Assembly: GCA_031271405.1 (NCBI GenBank)
Contig: JAISVT010000041.1
Location: 1-53,411, forward strand
DNA from: Candidatus Endomicrobium macrotermitis
GTDB taxonomy: Bacteria > Elusimicrobiota > Endomicrobiia > Endomicrobiales > Endomicrobiaceae
Direction of reading: 5' to 3'
Length of the DNA stretch: 53,411 bases
Each line of letters opens with the position of its first letter. Position 1 is the first letter of the stretch. The position numbers and the translations under genes were made by a program. Positions 26,961 to 34,579 of the stretch are shown here, piece by piece. The notes below the pieces were generated by a model that did not search any database, was not told the DNA's origin, and saw only the letters and a list, made by a program, of their open reading frames with translations.

Positions 26961-27044
26961 AAATTAATTACGAATTTCAAATTACGGATTACAAATTAAA
27001 AAAAATGAATTTCGGCCGCTGCAGCCGATTCGTAATTATCAATT
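26961..27044. repeat. Dispersed repeat, family 2 (cdsA/uppS gap)
   Basis: The gap holds ATTACGAATTTCAAATTACG followed by GATTACAAATT (26961-26998), then, after an intervening GGCCGCTGCAGCCG palindrome, GATTCGTAATTATCAATT (27027-27044) in the opposite sense. The same words recur at 27970-28025 and 36747-36804. Confidence 0.55.
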
Positions 27045-27050
27045 GCCGTT

Positions 27051-27749
27051 CTAAACTCCGCCGAAGCGCCTTTCTCTTTTTTGAAACTCTATAACCGCCT
27101 GCTCAAGATCTTCTTTCGTAAAGTCAGGCCAGAGTTTTTCGGTAAAATAAATCTCGCTGTAAGCTATCTGCCAAAGCAAAAAATTCGATATTCTGAATTC
27201 CCCGGAAGTTCTTATGAGCAGATCCGGATCGGGCAGGCCTTTTGTATATAGAAAATCCGAAACGTCCTGCTCCGAAGGGTTTGTGATCCCTTTTTCGCAA
27301 AGAGCTTTAAAACATTCAACCAGCTCCTGCCTTGCGCCGTAATTCAGCGCAATGTTGAGCTGCAAGCCTTCGTTATTTTCCGTCAAATCGCAGGCTTTTT
27401 TAAGGTCGCTTTGAACTTTCGCGGGAAGCTCGGATACTTTGCCTAAAATTCTCAATTTAACGCCGTTTGCCGAAAGTTCGTCAAACTCTTTTTTCAAGAA
27501 TTGAAGCAATAAAGAAAACAAAGCGTCAACTTCGGAAGCCGGCCTTTTCCAGTTTTCCGTGGAAAAAGCATACAGGGTCAAAACCTTTATGCCAAGGCTG
27601 CCTGCAGCTTTGACAATTTCTTTAACGGTTTTGACCCCTTGCTTGTGACCGAAAATTCTGGGCAAAGACTTTTTCTTGGCCCATCTGCCGTTGCCGTCCA
27701 TTATGACGGCGATATGCCTCGGCAGTCTGGAAATATCGATTCCGCTCAA
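27051..27749 (-). CDS. uppS: Isoprenyl transferase (undecaprenyl diphosphate synthase type)
   Basis: A 232-residue cis-prenyltransferase that extends farnesyl diphosphate to the lipid carrier for cell-wall and surface-polysaccharide synthesis. The catalytic IAVIMDGNGRWAKK (about 14-27, Asp in MDGNG binds the magnesium diphosphate), GHKQG, TLYAFSTENWKRP, NIALNYGARQEL and DPDLLIRTSGEFRISNFLLWQIAYSE motifs are all present. The start is a TTG at 27749, with AAGGG upstream: the first ATG is already inside the catalytic motif. It follows the ferredoxin gene by 18 nt. Confidence 0.96.
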   Translation of the reverse strand: MSGIDISRLPRHIAVIMDGNGRWAKKKSLPRIFGHKQGVKTVKEIVKAAGSLGIKVLTLYAFSTENWKRPASEVDALFSLLLQFLKKEFDELSANGVKLRILGKVSELPAKVQSDLKKACDLTENNEGLQLNIALNYGARQELVECFKALCEKGITNPSEQDVSDFLYTKGLPDPDLLIRTSGEFRISNFLLWQIAYSEIYFTEKLWPDFTKEDLEQAVIEFQKRERRFGGV

Positions 27750-27767
27750 ACTGAATTTCCCTTAAAC

Positions 27768-27941
27768 TTAAGCTTTTGCTATCGCGCTGACGGGGCAGCT
27801 GCCTTCACAAGCGCCGCAATCCACGCATTTGTCCGCGTCTATAGCGTATTTATCGTCTTTCGCCGCTATTGCCGTAACCGGGCAAGTTCCTTCGCAGGCT
27901 CCGCATCCTACGCATACTTCGGTATCAATTTTGTAAGCCAT
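27768..27941 (-). CDS. Small 2[4Fe-4S] ferredoxin
   Basis: A 57-residue clostridial-type ferredoxin, MAYKIDTEVCVGCGACEGTC and onward. Two CxxCxxCxxxCP motifs (cysteines at 10, 13, 16, 20 and 39, 42, 45, 49) bind two [4Fe-4S] clusters; the two halves are near-duplicates (VCVGCGACEGTCPVTAIA and KCVDCGACEGSCPVSAIA). It is a low-potential one-electron carrier in the cytosol. A strong GGAGGAAGG stands just before the ATG. Position between frr and uppS is an insertion in the usual ribosomal/lipid gene order; ispG, three genes further on, needs such a donor, as would hydrogenase or pyruvate:ferredoxin oxidoreductase in an anaerobe. Family certain; partner unknown. Confidence 0.95.
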   Translation of the reverse strand: MAYKIDTEVCVGCGACEGTCPVTAIAAKDDKYAIDADKCVDCGACEGSCPVSAIAKA

Positions 27942-27969
27942 TTTCCTTCCTCCAGTTTAACTACAATCC

Positions 27970-28025
27970 AAAATTACGAATTTAGAATCAATCGACAATT
28001 ATTCGTAATTTGTAATTCGTAATTG
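27970..28025. repeat. Dispersed repeat, family 2 (frr/ferredoxin gap)
   Basis: AAAATTACGAATTTAGAATC and then ATTCGTAATTTGTAATTCGT plus AATTG occupy the whole gap between frr and the ferredoxin gene; the AATTACGAAT and ATTCGTAATT parts are inverted copies of each other. Confidence 0.55.
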
Positions 28026-28029
28026 TTTT

Positions 28030-28593
28030 TTATATTTGCATCACTTCTTTTTCTTTTAAAGCTATAAGTTCGTCTATTTTTTTTATGTACAAGTCCGTTA
28101 TCTTCTGGGCTTCCGTTTCCGCTTTTTTTCTGTCGTCTTCGGTTATCGTTTTGTCTTTCTCGGCTTTTTTTATGCCGTCTACAAGATTCCGCCTTTCGTT
28201 CCTTACCGCGACTCTGTAATCTTCCGCGGTCTTATGAATGGACTTGACTATGTCTTTTCTTCTTTCTTCCGTAAGTGGCGGGACCGAAATGCGCACGACT
28301 TTCCCGTCGTTTATCGGAGTAAAACCTATTTCCGCTTTTATAATGGCTTTTTCTATCGCGCCCAGCTGCGAAAGATCCCAAGGCCTTATTTCTATGGTTT
28401 TGGCGTCCGGAATGCTTACTCCCGCTATCTGGTTTATAGGCATAAGCGAACCGTAGCTTTCAACTTTTATGTCCTCAATTATCGCGGAATTTGCCCTTCC
28501 TGTGCGTATCGAAGACAAATCGTGTTTGACCTTTTCGACGGTTTTTTTCATTCCGTCTTCGCTTGCCGTAAAAAAAGAATTCAACTGCTGCAT
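28030..28593 (-). CDS. frr: Ribosome recycling factor
   Basis: A 187-residue cytosolic factor that splits the post-termination ribosome with EF-G. Hallmarks: SIRTGRANSAIIEDIKVESYGS near 30-50, PLTEERRKDIVKSIHKTAEDYRVAVRNERR near 110-140, and a final long helix with DELIALKEKEVMQI. I chose the ATG at 28593, which has a GGGGGGA site 4 nt upstream, over 13 further codons upstream that have no similarity to the family. It belongs to the classic rpsB-tsf-pyrH-frr block. Confidence 0.97.
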   Translation of the reverse strand: MQQLNSFFTASEDGMKKTVEKVKHDLSSIRTGRANSAIIEDIKVESYGSLMPINQIAGVSIPDAKTIEIRPWDLSQLGAIEKAIIKAEIGFTPINDGKVVRISVPPLTEERRKDIVKSIHKTAEDYRVAVRNERRNLVDGIKKAEKDKTITEDDRKKAETEAQKITDLYIKKIDELIALKEKEVMQI

Positions 28594-28668
28594 AATCCCC
28601 CCCGAAAAAGATGCATAGAAGTCCGGACGCATAAACGCATGGCAACGGCTGCCGCCAATTCCTGACTC

Positions 28669-29370
28669 CTACCTGTTTTCCACGACCGTTCCTATCTTTT
28701 CGCCGCTTAAGGCTTTGCTTAAATTTCCGTCTTTATAAAAATCGAACACCGAAATCGAAATATTTGACTGCATGCATAATGAAAACGCTTCGGAATCCAT
28801 AATTTTCAAACGTTTTTCAATAGCTTCCGTAAAAGACAAGGAATCATATTTAACCGCGTTTGCGTCTTTTTTAGGATCCGCGCTGTAAATTCCGTCAACC
28901 TGAGTGGCTTTAAGAAGCAAGTCCGCTTTTATTTCCGCAGCCCTTAAAGCGGCCGTGGTGTCAGTCGTAAAAAACGGATTTCCCGTCCCTCCGGCAAAAA
29001 TGACAATATTTCCTTTTTCAAGGCACTTTACGGCTTTTTCCCTGTTAAACTGCTCGGCAAAACCGCTTACCCCGCTTGCCGAAAAAACTTTGCATTTCAA
29101 TCCTGCGTCTTTTAAAGAGTCATTTAAAGCCAGAGAGTTCATCACTGTGGCAAGCATGCCTATTTTGTCAGCGGTAACCCTGTCCATAGATTTGCCGGCT
29201 CCGCGCCATAAATTTCCGCCGCCGATAACTACGGCAAGCTGAATGTCTCCGGCATTTAACGCGGTTTTAATCTCCGCCGCCGTCCTTTTCAGGCTTGCGG
29301 AATCTATCGACGAACCGCCGCCCGAAAGAGATTCTCCGGAAAGTTTTAAAAGCGCTCTTTTTGACGCCAT
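28669..29370 (-). CDS. pyrH: UMP kinase
   Basis: A 233-residue cytosolic amino-acid-kinase-fold enzyme making UDP from UMP and ATP. Motifs: ALLKLSGESL (about 5-14), AVVIGGGNLWRGAG (about 46-59), VIFAGGTGNPFFTTDTTAALRA (about 125-146) and LLKATQVDGIYSADPKKD (about 152-169). Length is normal. It follows tsf by 3 nt and precedes frr, the standard order. Confidence 0.97.
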   Translation of the reverse strand: MASKRALLKLSGESLSGGGSSIDSASLKRTAAEIKTALNAGDIQLAVVIGGGNLWRGAGKSMDRVTADKIGMLATVMNSLALNDSLKDAGLKCKVFSASGVSGFAEQFNREKAVKCLEKGNIVIFAGGTGNPFFTTDTTAALRAAEIKADLLLKATQVDGIYSADPKKDANAVKYDSLSFTEAIEKRLKIMDSEAFSLCMQSNISISVFDFYKDGNLSKALSGEKIGTVVENR

Positions 29371-29373
29371 TTT

Positions 29374-29970
29374 TTATTCTTCTCCGAGTTTAAATCTCGC
29401 AAATCTTTTTATGACTATGTTTTCGCCGATTTTGCCTATTTTTTCGTTGACCAAATCTTTAATCGTGGTTTTTCCGGTCGCGTCTTTTATGTATGTCTGG
29501 TCGTAAAGGCAAACCGTAGAGTAAAATTTTTCGATTTTTCCTTCTATAATTTTATCCCATGCTTTTTCGGGCTTATTTTCTTCTTTAAGCTGCGCTTTGT
29601 AAACCGATTTTTCCGCTTCCAAAACGTCCGCAGGAACCGCCTCCCTGCTTACGTACATCGGAGACATCGCCGCAATCTGCATCGCAACTTCTTTTACAAG
29701 GCTCTGAAAATCGTCGGTTTTTGCAACAAAATCCGTTTCGCAGTTCACTTCAGCCAAAACGCCGAGCGTGCCGGCTCCGTGTATGTATGAATACACCAAT
29801 CCCTGTTTCGCGGCTCTTCCCGCCCTTTTTACCGCGGAAGCCATGCCTTTTTCCCTGAGCCACTGACATGCTTTATCTATATCGTCGCTATTTTCTTTAA
29901 GAGCCTTGCTGCAATCGGAAATCCCGGCTCCCGTCATTTCTCTGAGTTTTGTTATAAGTTCGAGTCCCAT
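29374..29970 (-). CDS. tsf: Elongation factor Ts, short form
   Basis: A 198-residue nucleotide-exchange factor for EF-Tu. It has the N-terminal UBA-like domain with REMTGAGISDCSKALKE (about 10-26) and the core GVLAEVNCETDFVAKTDDFQ (about 70-89), which holds the TDFV residues that displace magnesium from EF-Tu. At 198 residues it is the compact form with one core subdomain, as in Thermus, rather than the 280-residue E. coli form. Its ATG overlaps the rpsB stop as TAATG. Confidence 0.96.
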   Translation of the reverse strand: MGLELITKLREMTGAGISDCSKALKENSDDIDKACQWLREKGMASAVKRAGRAAKQGLVYSYIHGAGTLGVLAEVNCETDFVAKTDDFQSLVKEVAMQIAAMSPMYVSREAVPADVLEAEKSVYKAQLKEENKPEKAWDKIIEGKIEKFYSTVCLYDQTYIKDATGKTTIKDLVNEKIGKIGENIVIKRFARFKLGEE

Positions 29971-30746
29971 TAGCTTGCCGCTCCTTCCTGTTTATTTTCT
30001 TCCGTCTTTGCTTCGGCTTCAGGCGCCGCGCTTTCTTCCGCCGCGTCTTCTTCTTTCTTTTCGGTTACGCCTTTTCCTTCCAAAACCGCGTCTGCCACTA
30101 TGGAGCAGAAAAGTTTTACCGCTCTTATGGCGTCGTCGTTTCCGGGTATGACGTAATCAACCAGATCCGGATCGCAATTCGTATCGCACACGGCGACTAC
30201 GGGAATTCCGAGTTTTCTGGCTTCCGATACCGCCGTAGCTTCTTCGTGCGGATCTATGACAAACATAACTCCCGGAAGTTTCTTCATCTCTTTAAGGCCT
30301 TCAAGGGATTTTACGAGTTTTACTCTCTCTTTTTCTATTTGCGACTGTTCTTTTTTGGAAAGAAGCCTGAAAACGCCTTCTTCTTTCATTTTTTCTATTT
30401 CTTTGAATCTTGCGATTGATTTTTTAAGCGTTTCGAAATTCGTAAGCGTTCCGCCGAGCCATCTTTCCGAAACGAAAAAAGCCCCGCAGCGCTGCGCTTC
30501 TTCTTTTACGGGCTGCTGCGCCTGTTTTTTCGTTCCGACAAAAATTATTTCTTTTCCTTCGGAAACGAAATCTCTTACGACTTTGTAGTTTTTCTTAAGT
30601 TCTTTGAGGGTCTTTTGAAGGTCGATGATATGAATTTTGTTTCTGGTTCCGAAAATGTACTTCGCCATCTTCGGGTTCCATCTTCTTGTCTGATGTCCGA
30701 AATGGACGCCGGCTTCCAACAGGGCTTTCATAGTAATGTTAGCCAT
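29970..30746 (-). CDS. rpsB: 30S ribosomal protein S2
   Basis: A 258-residue small-subunit protein with the S2 signatures [21 protein letters not shown] (about 7-27), [21 protein letters not shown] and [27 protein letters not shown] (about 192-218). The C-terminal 35 residues are an acidic, Ala/Glu-rich tail ([16 protein letters not shown]) not needed for the fold. GGAGAG precedes the ATG. It heads the long minus-strand operon and has a 235-nt leader with a strong hairpin, a place where S2 commonly regulates its own synthesis. Confidence 0.97.
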   Translation of the reverse strand: MANITMKALLEAGVHFGHQTRRWNPKMAKYIFGTRNKIHIIDLQKTLKELKKNYKVVRDFVSEGKEIIFVGTKKQAQQPVKEEAQRCGAFFVSERWLGGTLTNFETLKKSIARFKEIEKMKEEGVFRLLSKKEQSQIEKERVKLVKSLEGLKEMKKLPGVMFVIDPHEEATAVSEARKLGIPVVAVCDTNCDPDLVDYVIPGNDDAIRAVKLFCSIVADAVLEGKGVTEKKEEDAAEESAAPEAEAKTEENKQEGAAS

Positions 30747-30981
30747 TTTGCTTCTCTCCTTTGGTTTTTACCCTTTCCGTTTCCCGGATTGAAGGGTTCC
30801 GAAGCCTTCGGCTTTCTCTAAGAAAGTTCAAGGCTGTTTCGGCTTCCGCGGTTTTCAATATCCGAAACTGTTTCGACAGAAACTGTCGGCAAACAGACCT
30901 TCGGCAAATCCGGCCGCGTGCTTATTTAAACGGCAATTGCGCCGATAATGAATATCGGCGCAATTGCCATTTATCATTAAA
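30747..30981 (-). promoter_or_regulatory. Long 5' leader of rpsB
   Basis: The stretch between the predicted rpsB start site and the rpsB ATG is about 235 nt and has no credible ORF. It contains the 16-bp hairpin at its 5' end, then GC-rich, self-complementary words such as CCGAAGGCTTCGG (30799-30811). It matches no riboswitch that I recognise. Autogenous control by S2, as known for rpsB leaders in other bacteria, is an inference. Confidence 0.45.
30932..30969 (-). promoter_or_regulatory. Perfect 16-bp hairpin at the start of the rpsB leader
   Basis: GGCAATTGCGCCGATA (30932-30947) is exactly complementary to TATCGGCGCAATTGCC (30953-30968) around a 5-nt loop. No U-run follows on either strand, so it is not a normal intrinsic terminator. 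It begins about 13 nt after the predicted rpsB transcription start and also lies upstream of the divergent gene at 31096. Confidence 0.7.
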
Positions 30982-30988
30982 CAGGAGT

Positions 30989-31017
30989 ATTCTACAAAAA
31001 AATATTACAAAACTCAA
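30989..31017 (-). promoter_or_regulatory. Promoter for the rpsB operon
   Basis: Minus-strand -35 box TTGAGT (31012-31017), 17-nt spacer, -10 box TAGAAT (30989-30994). Start predicted near 30982. It would drive rpsB through at least rseP, where genes are tightly chained. Confidence 0.65.
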
Positions 31018-31035
31018 GCCTTTCCGGCCGCAATT

Positions 31036-31064
31036 TTGTATTAGTTTTAATTTTGTTGTATATT
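31036..31064 (+). promoter_or_regulatory. Promoter for the gene at 31096
   Basis: Plus-strand -35 box TTGTAT (31036-31041), 17-nt spacer, -10 box TATATT (31059-31064), placed 31 nt before the ATG. It lies back to back with the rpsB promoter, the -35 boxes being about 20 nt apart. Confidence 0.55.
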
Positions 31065-31095
31065 ATATGAAATATTTTAAATTTGAGGGAGAAAT

Positions 31096-31683
31096 ATGAG
31101 TTCAAGAACGCTCATCTGGATACTTGTCGCGGTATTTGCCGCAGTGGTCATATTAAGCAATGCAAGAATGCAGTTCAATTCCGCGAAAAACAATGAAAAA
31201 GAACAGCATATCGAAGCGGCCTTTGTGACCGTTACGGCTCCGACTCTTGAAAATAAGAGTTTAAACGAAAAAAACCTGAAAGATTCGCTTAAAGACTCTG
31301 TTTCTTACGTTTCCGTTTACGGCATATTCAATAAAAAAGCCGAATACTCGGTAATTTTTACGTCCCATACGGCGGATTTTGCGGCCGGCAGTTTTGCAGA
31401 TTCCCTTATTTCGCTGTTCTCGGACAGAAATTTCACATATGAAACTCATGATGAAAAAGCCGGAGATACGGAAAAGCTGGGATTATCAGGAACTTTTGAG
31501 CACTCGGGGCAAAAATTCGGCGTTGAAGCTTTGTACATCAAAAGAGAATTTTATTCGTGGCAGATTTTTACGGTTTTCCCGTTTTCGGACAAAGCGCTTT
31601 TAACGGCAAAAAACTTCATCGCTTCCGTAAAAACCGACTCCGAAATAAAAATCAAAAAAAACGCGCAAACCAATCAAAAATAA
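31096..31683 (+). CDS. Hypothetical protein with one N-terminal membrane helix
   Basis: A 195-residue protein of unknown family. Residues 5-22 form a membrane anchor (LIWILVAVFAAVVILS), leaving an extracytoplasmic domain with alternating beta-type sequence (SYVSVYGIFNKKAEYSVIFTS, FGVEALYIKREFYSWQIFTVFPFSDKA) and a Lys/Asn-rich tail. No cysteines, no catalytic motif. The central FTSHTADFAAGSFADSLISLF stretch might be a small alpha/beta domain. AGGGAG precedes the ATG. It is divergent from rpsB and followed by an independently promoted metabolic gene, so context gives no function. Confidence 0.75.
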   Translation: MSSRTLIWILVAVFAAVVILSNARMQFNSAKNNEKEQHIEAAFVTVTAPTLENKSLNEKNLKDSLKDSVSYVSVYGIFNKKAEYSVIFTSHTADFAAGSFADSLISLFSDRNFTYETHDEKAGDTEKLGLSGTFEHSGQKFGVEALYIKREFYSWQIFTVFPFSDKALLTAKNFIASVKTDSEIKIKKNAQTNQK

Positions 31684-31713
31684 ATCCCGCGGTACAATCC
31701 CGAAAAATTTTTC

Positions 31714-31742
31714 TTGTAATGGCAACTCCAAAAAAGTATAAT
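31714..31742 (+). promoter_or_regulatory. Promoter for the Re-citrate-synthase-like gene
   Basis: -35 box TTGTAA (31714-31719), 17-nt spacer, perfect -10 box TATAAT (31737-31742), 40 nt before the ATG, with GGAGGG as ribosome site. Confidence 0.7.
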
Positions 31743-31781
31743 TTGTAATTATCGTTTAATTTATACTTTGGAGGGAAAGCT

Positions 31782-33155
31782 ATGCTTACATTCAACAAAA
31801 AAACAAATAAACTCGAGCTTGAAGCGTATCATTTTGAACTTCAGGACGTCAAAGAGCCGAATCTTTTCAGGGAAACTTTCCAATATACGGATGTTCCCAA
31901 AATATTCTTTAACAACGAAGTAGTGCCGATGAACCCGCCGGATGAAATATGGATTACAGACACGACTTTCCGCGACGGCCAGCAGGCTTTGGACCCTTTC
32001 ACTCCCGAACAGATAGCGCATATGTACGACCTTATGCACAGACTGAGCGGCCCCAACGGCATAATAAGGCAGACGGAATTTTTCTTGTATTCCGAAAAAG
32101 ACAAGCAGGCTGTCCGCAAATGCCAGGAGTTCGGCTACGAATTTCCGAAAATCACTTCGTGGATAAGGGCGACAAAAAGCGATTTCAAGCTTGTAAAAGA
32201 AATGGGGCTTAAAGAAACCGGGATTTTAACGTCCTGCTCGGACTATCACATATTTCTAAAACTTAAAAAAACGCGCAGAGAAGCGCTCGAAATGTATCTG
32301 GACATAGTAAAATCGGCATTATCGGAAGGCATTGTTCCGCGCTGCCATTTTGAAGACATAACAAGAGCCGATATTTACGGCTTTGTCATTCCTTTCGCGA
32401 TGGAACTCATGAAACTTTCCAACGAAGCCAAAATGCCCGTAAAAATAAGGGCATGCGACACTTTGGGTTTCGGCGTAAGTTATCCGGGAGCGTCTTTGCC
32501 GAGAAACATAAACGGAATAATGCACGGTCTTACGCATTACGCCGGGGTCCCGTCCGAATACATAGAATGGCACGGGCATAACGACTTTTACAGGGCTTTA
32601 AGCAATTCGACAAGCGCCTGGCTTTACGGATGTTCCGCGATCAACGGGACTCTTTTAGGCATAGGAGAAAGAACGGGGAACACCCCTGTTGAAGCGCTGG
32701 CCATAGAATATGTCGCATTAAGAGGAACTTCAAACGGAATGGATTTGACCGCCATAACCGAAATAGCGGAATATTTCAAAAAAGAACTTGACTACAAAAT
32801 ACCTAAAAACCAGCCTTTTGTAGGAAGCAATTTCGCAATGACAAAAGCCGGCATTCACGCCGACGGACTTTTAAAGGAACAGGAAATTTACAACGTTTTT
32901 GACACCGCCTCCATATTGAACAGGCCGCCTGAAGTCGAAATAACCGACAGAGCGGGACTTGCGGGAATAGCATATTGGTTCAATACGCAGCTTCCGAAGT
33001 TAAAAGATTCTGCCGACAAACTCGACAAAAACGACGCGGCTGTGGTTTCCGTAAAAGAAGAAGTGGACAAACTTTTTCAGGAAGGGAGATGTACGGCCAT
33101 AACGCACGATGAAATGATGGAATTCGCAACAAAATATTTACCGCAATACGTGTAG
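31782..33155 (+). CDS. Re-type citrate synthase candidate (HMGL/isopropylmalate-synthase-like family)
   Basis: A 457-residue TIM-barrel enzyme of the DRE-TIM metallolyase family. The hallmark DTTFRDGQQA (about 60-69) supplies the metal and catalytic residues; CHFEDITRADIYGF, RACDTLGFGVSYPGA and the metal-binding EWHGHNDFYRALSNSTSAWLYG with two His (about 266) follow, then GIGERTGNTPVEAL. There is no C-terminal LeuA regulatory domain. The closest match in memory is the oxygen-sensitive Re-citrate synthase of anaerobes such as Clostridium kluyveri, which makes citrate from oxaloacetate and acetyl-CoA; 2-isopropylmalate or homocitrate synthase are alternatives. In a fermentative anaerobe it would supply 2-oxoglutarate for glutamate. 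It has its own promoter and a terminator after it. Confidence 0.72.
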   Translation: MLTFNKKTNKLELEAYHFELQDVKEPNLFRETFQYTDVPKIFFNNEVVPMNPPDEIWITDTTFRDGQQALDPFTPEQIAHMYDLMHRLSGPNGIIRQTEFFLYSEKDKQAVRKCQEFGYEFPKITSWIRATKSDFKLVKEMGLKETGILTSCSDYHIFLKLKKTRREALEMYLDIVKSALSEGIVPRCHFEDITRADIYGFVIPFAMELMKLSNEAKMPVKIRACDTLGFGVSYPGASLPRNINGIMHGLTHYAGVPSEYIEWHGHNDFYRALSNSTSAWLYGCSAINGTLLGIGERTGNTPVEALAIEYVALRGTSNGMDLTAITEIAEYFKKELDYKIPKNQPFVGSNFAMTKAGIHADGLLKEQEIYNVFDTASILNRPPEVEITDRAGLAGIAYWFNTQLPKLKDSADKLDKNDAAVVSVKEEVDKLFQEGRCTAITHDEMMEFATKYLPQYV

Positions 33156-33190
33156 AAAAGCTTATATGCGCAGCAACGGCACGGCAATAT

Positions 33191-33229
33191 AAAAACCCGG
33201 CAGCAAAGTTAATTTGCTGCCGGGTTTTT
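33191..33229. terminator. Bidirectional intrinsic terminator
   Basis: A 17-bp perfect stem: AAAAACCCGGCAGCAAA, loop GTTAA, TTTGCTGCCGGGTTTTT. The A-run on one side and T-run on the other make it work on both strands, between the convergent genes ending at 33155 (plus) and 33283 (minus). Confidence 0.92.
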
Positions 33230-33282
33230 ATGTTTTTTACATGCCTCTATGCGTCAATGCATCTGTAGTATGCGCCTCTATC

Positions 33283-34563
33283 CTACTCCATTTTGCTTAT
33301 AACCGTTTCTTCGCCTTTGTATATTCCCCAGCTGTCAAATCCGATATCTTTCAGCTTTGCAAGCTGGTTTGACATATTTTTTTGGCGGTCAAAAATCGAG
33401 ACGGTTTTATATTTTTCCTTTAATTTTTCCGAAAAAAGCGTCACGGCGCAATAATCGTCTTTATCCGAAGAGTAAAGAAGCGCCGCTTTTGAACCTCCGC
33501 CGGAAAGAGGAGCGCCCGAAAAGAAAGAATCCATTATCCTTTCAAAACCGAGAGAAAAACCGCATGCGGAGACGTCCTGCCCGGAAAAACTGCCTATCAT
33601 ATTATTGTAACGCCCGCCGCCGCCGAAAGACATACTGCCGTTAATTTCGCTTACCTCGTAAATCGTTCCCGTATAATAATCCATTCCGCGCACAAGCACG
33701 GGGTCAAAACGTATGACCTCATTTCCCAAAAGGCTTTTGACCGATGAAATTATTTTTGACAATTCTTTGCAGGCTTTAGCGTATTTTTCATCGGAAGAAG
33801 AACTTCCGGCTTGCAAATCTATGCCGTTTTTACCGGTCTTCAAACCTTCAAAAACGTTTTTTATATTTGAAAGGACGGCTTCTTCAAAATCTTTTTTTCT
33901 GAGTTCTTCTATTATATCGTCCAAAGATTTCTTATCGAGTTTATCCAGCGCTATAAGAAAATCCCTGTATTTCCCGTCGTCCGTGACGCCGCAGTCGAGG
34001 CTTATTTTTTTGAGTATCTGCCTGTCGTTGATCCTTACTTCGAAATTCTTTATTTCAAGCGACTGCAAAGTTTTGCAGGTAACGTAAATAAGCTCTATTT
34101 CGCAGTTCGGGGCAGGGTCGCCTATTATATCGATATCGCACTGCGTAAACTGCCTGTATCTCGACTTCTGCGGCCTTTCTGCCCTCCAGACATTTCCTAT
34201 CTGAAACACTTTGAAAGGTTTGGGCAGCTTGTCTTTATAATGAGCGTAATAGCGGGCAAGAGGCACGGTAAGGTCGTAACGCAAACCGAAATCGGCCAAA
34301 TCGTTTTCCTGCGCAGTGCCGGAGCCCAATGAATTTTTAAGTTCTTCCCCGCGTTTCAGCACTTTGAAAATCAATTTCTCGTTTTCTCCGCCTTTTTTGC
34401 CGAGAAGATTTTCAAGTTTTTCAAGCGAGGGAGTTTCTATGGAATTAAATCCGTATTTTTTGTAGCTTGAGGTTATTTTATAAACTACGCCGTCTCTGAT
34501 TTCCGCGGCGGCAGGCTCGATATCTCTGGTTCCCGCCGGCGGTAAAAAACCGTCTTTGCTCAT
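33283..34563 (-). CDS. hisS: Histidyl-tRNA synthetase
   Basis: A 426-residue class II synthetase charging tRNA-His. Motif 1 region LPPAGTRDIEP and YGFNSIETPSLE; motif 2 RYDLTVPLARYYA and WRAERPQKSRYRQFTQCDIDIIG (about 90-140); the histidine-specific RGMDYYTGTIYEV (about 280) and motif 3 ACGFSLGFERIM (about 330); then a short anticodon-binding domain. The KNVFEGLKTGKNGIDLQAGS segment is a longer than usual insertion region. It is read before the DUF502 gene's partner cluster, with a terminator just after its stop. Confidence 0.96.
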   Translation of the reverse strand: MSKDGFLPPAGTRDIEPAAAEIRDGVVYKITSSYKKYGFNSIETPSLEKLENLLGKKGGENEKLIFKVLKRGEELKNSLGSGTAQENDLADFGLRYDLTVPLARYYAHYKDKLPKPFKVFQIGNVWRAERPQKSRYRQFTQCDIDIIGDPAPNCEIELIYVTCKTLQSLEIKNFEVRINDRQILKKISLDCGVTDDGKYRDFLIALDKLDKKSLDDIIEELRKKDFEEAVLSNIKNVFEGLKTGKNGIDLQAGSSSSDEKYAKACKELSKIISSVKSLLGNEVIRFDPVLVRGMDYYTGTIYEVSEINGSMSFGGGGRYNNMIGSFSGQDVSACGFSLGFERIMDSFFSGAPLSGGGSKAALLYSSDKDDYCAVTLFSEKLKEKYKTVSIFDRQKNMSNQLAKLKDIGFDSWGIYKGEETVISKME

Positions 34564-34579
34564 TTATGCCGCCTCTTTC

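Noticed and set aside
26239-26967. A 242-codon plus-strand frame antisense to cdsA
   Set aside because: cdsA is a certain gene with the family signature; the antisense frame has no motifs and simply reflects codon bias.
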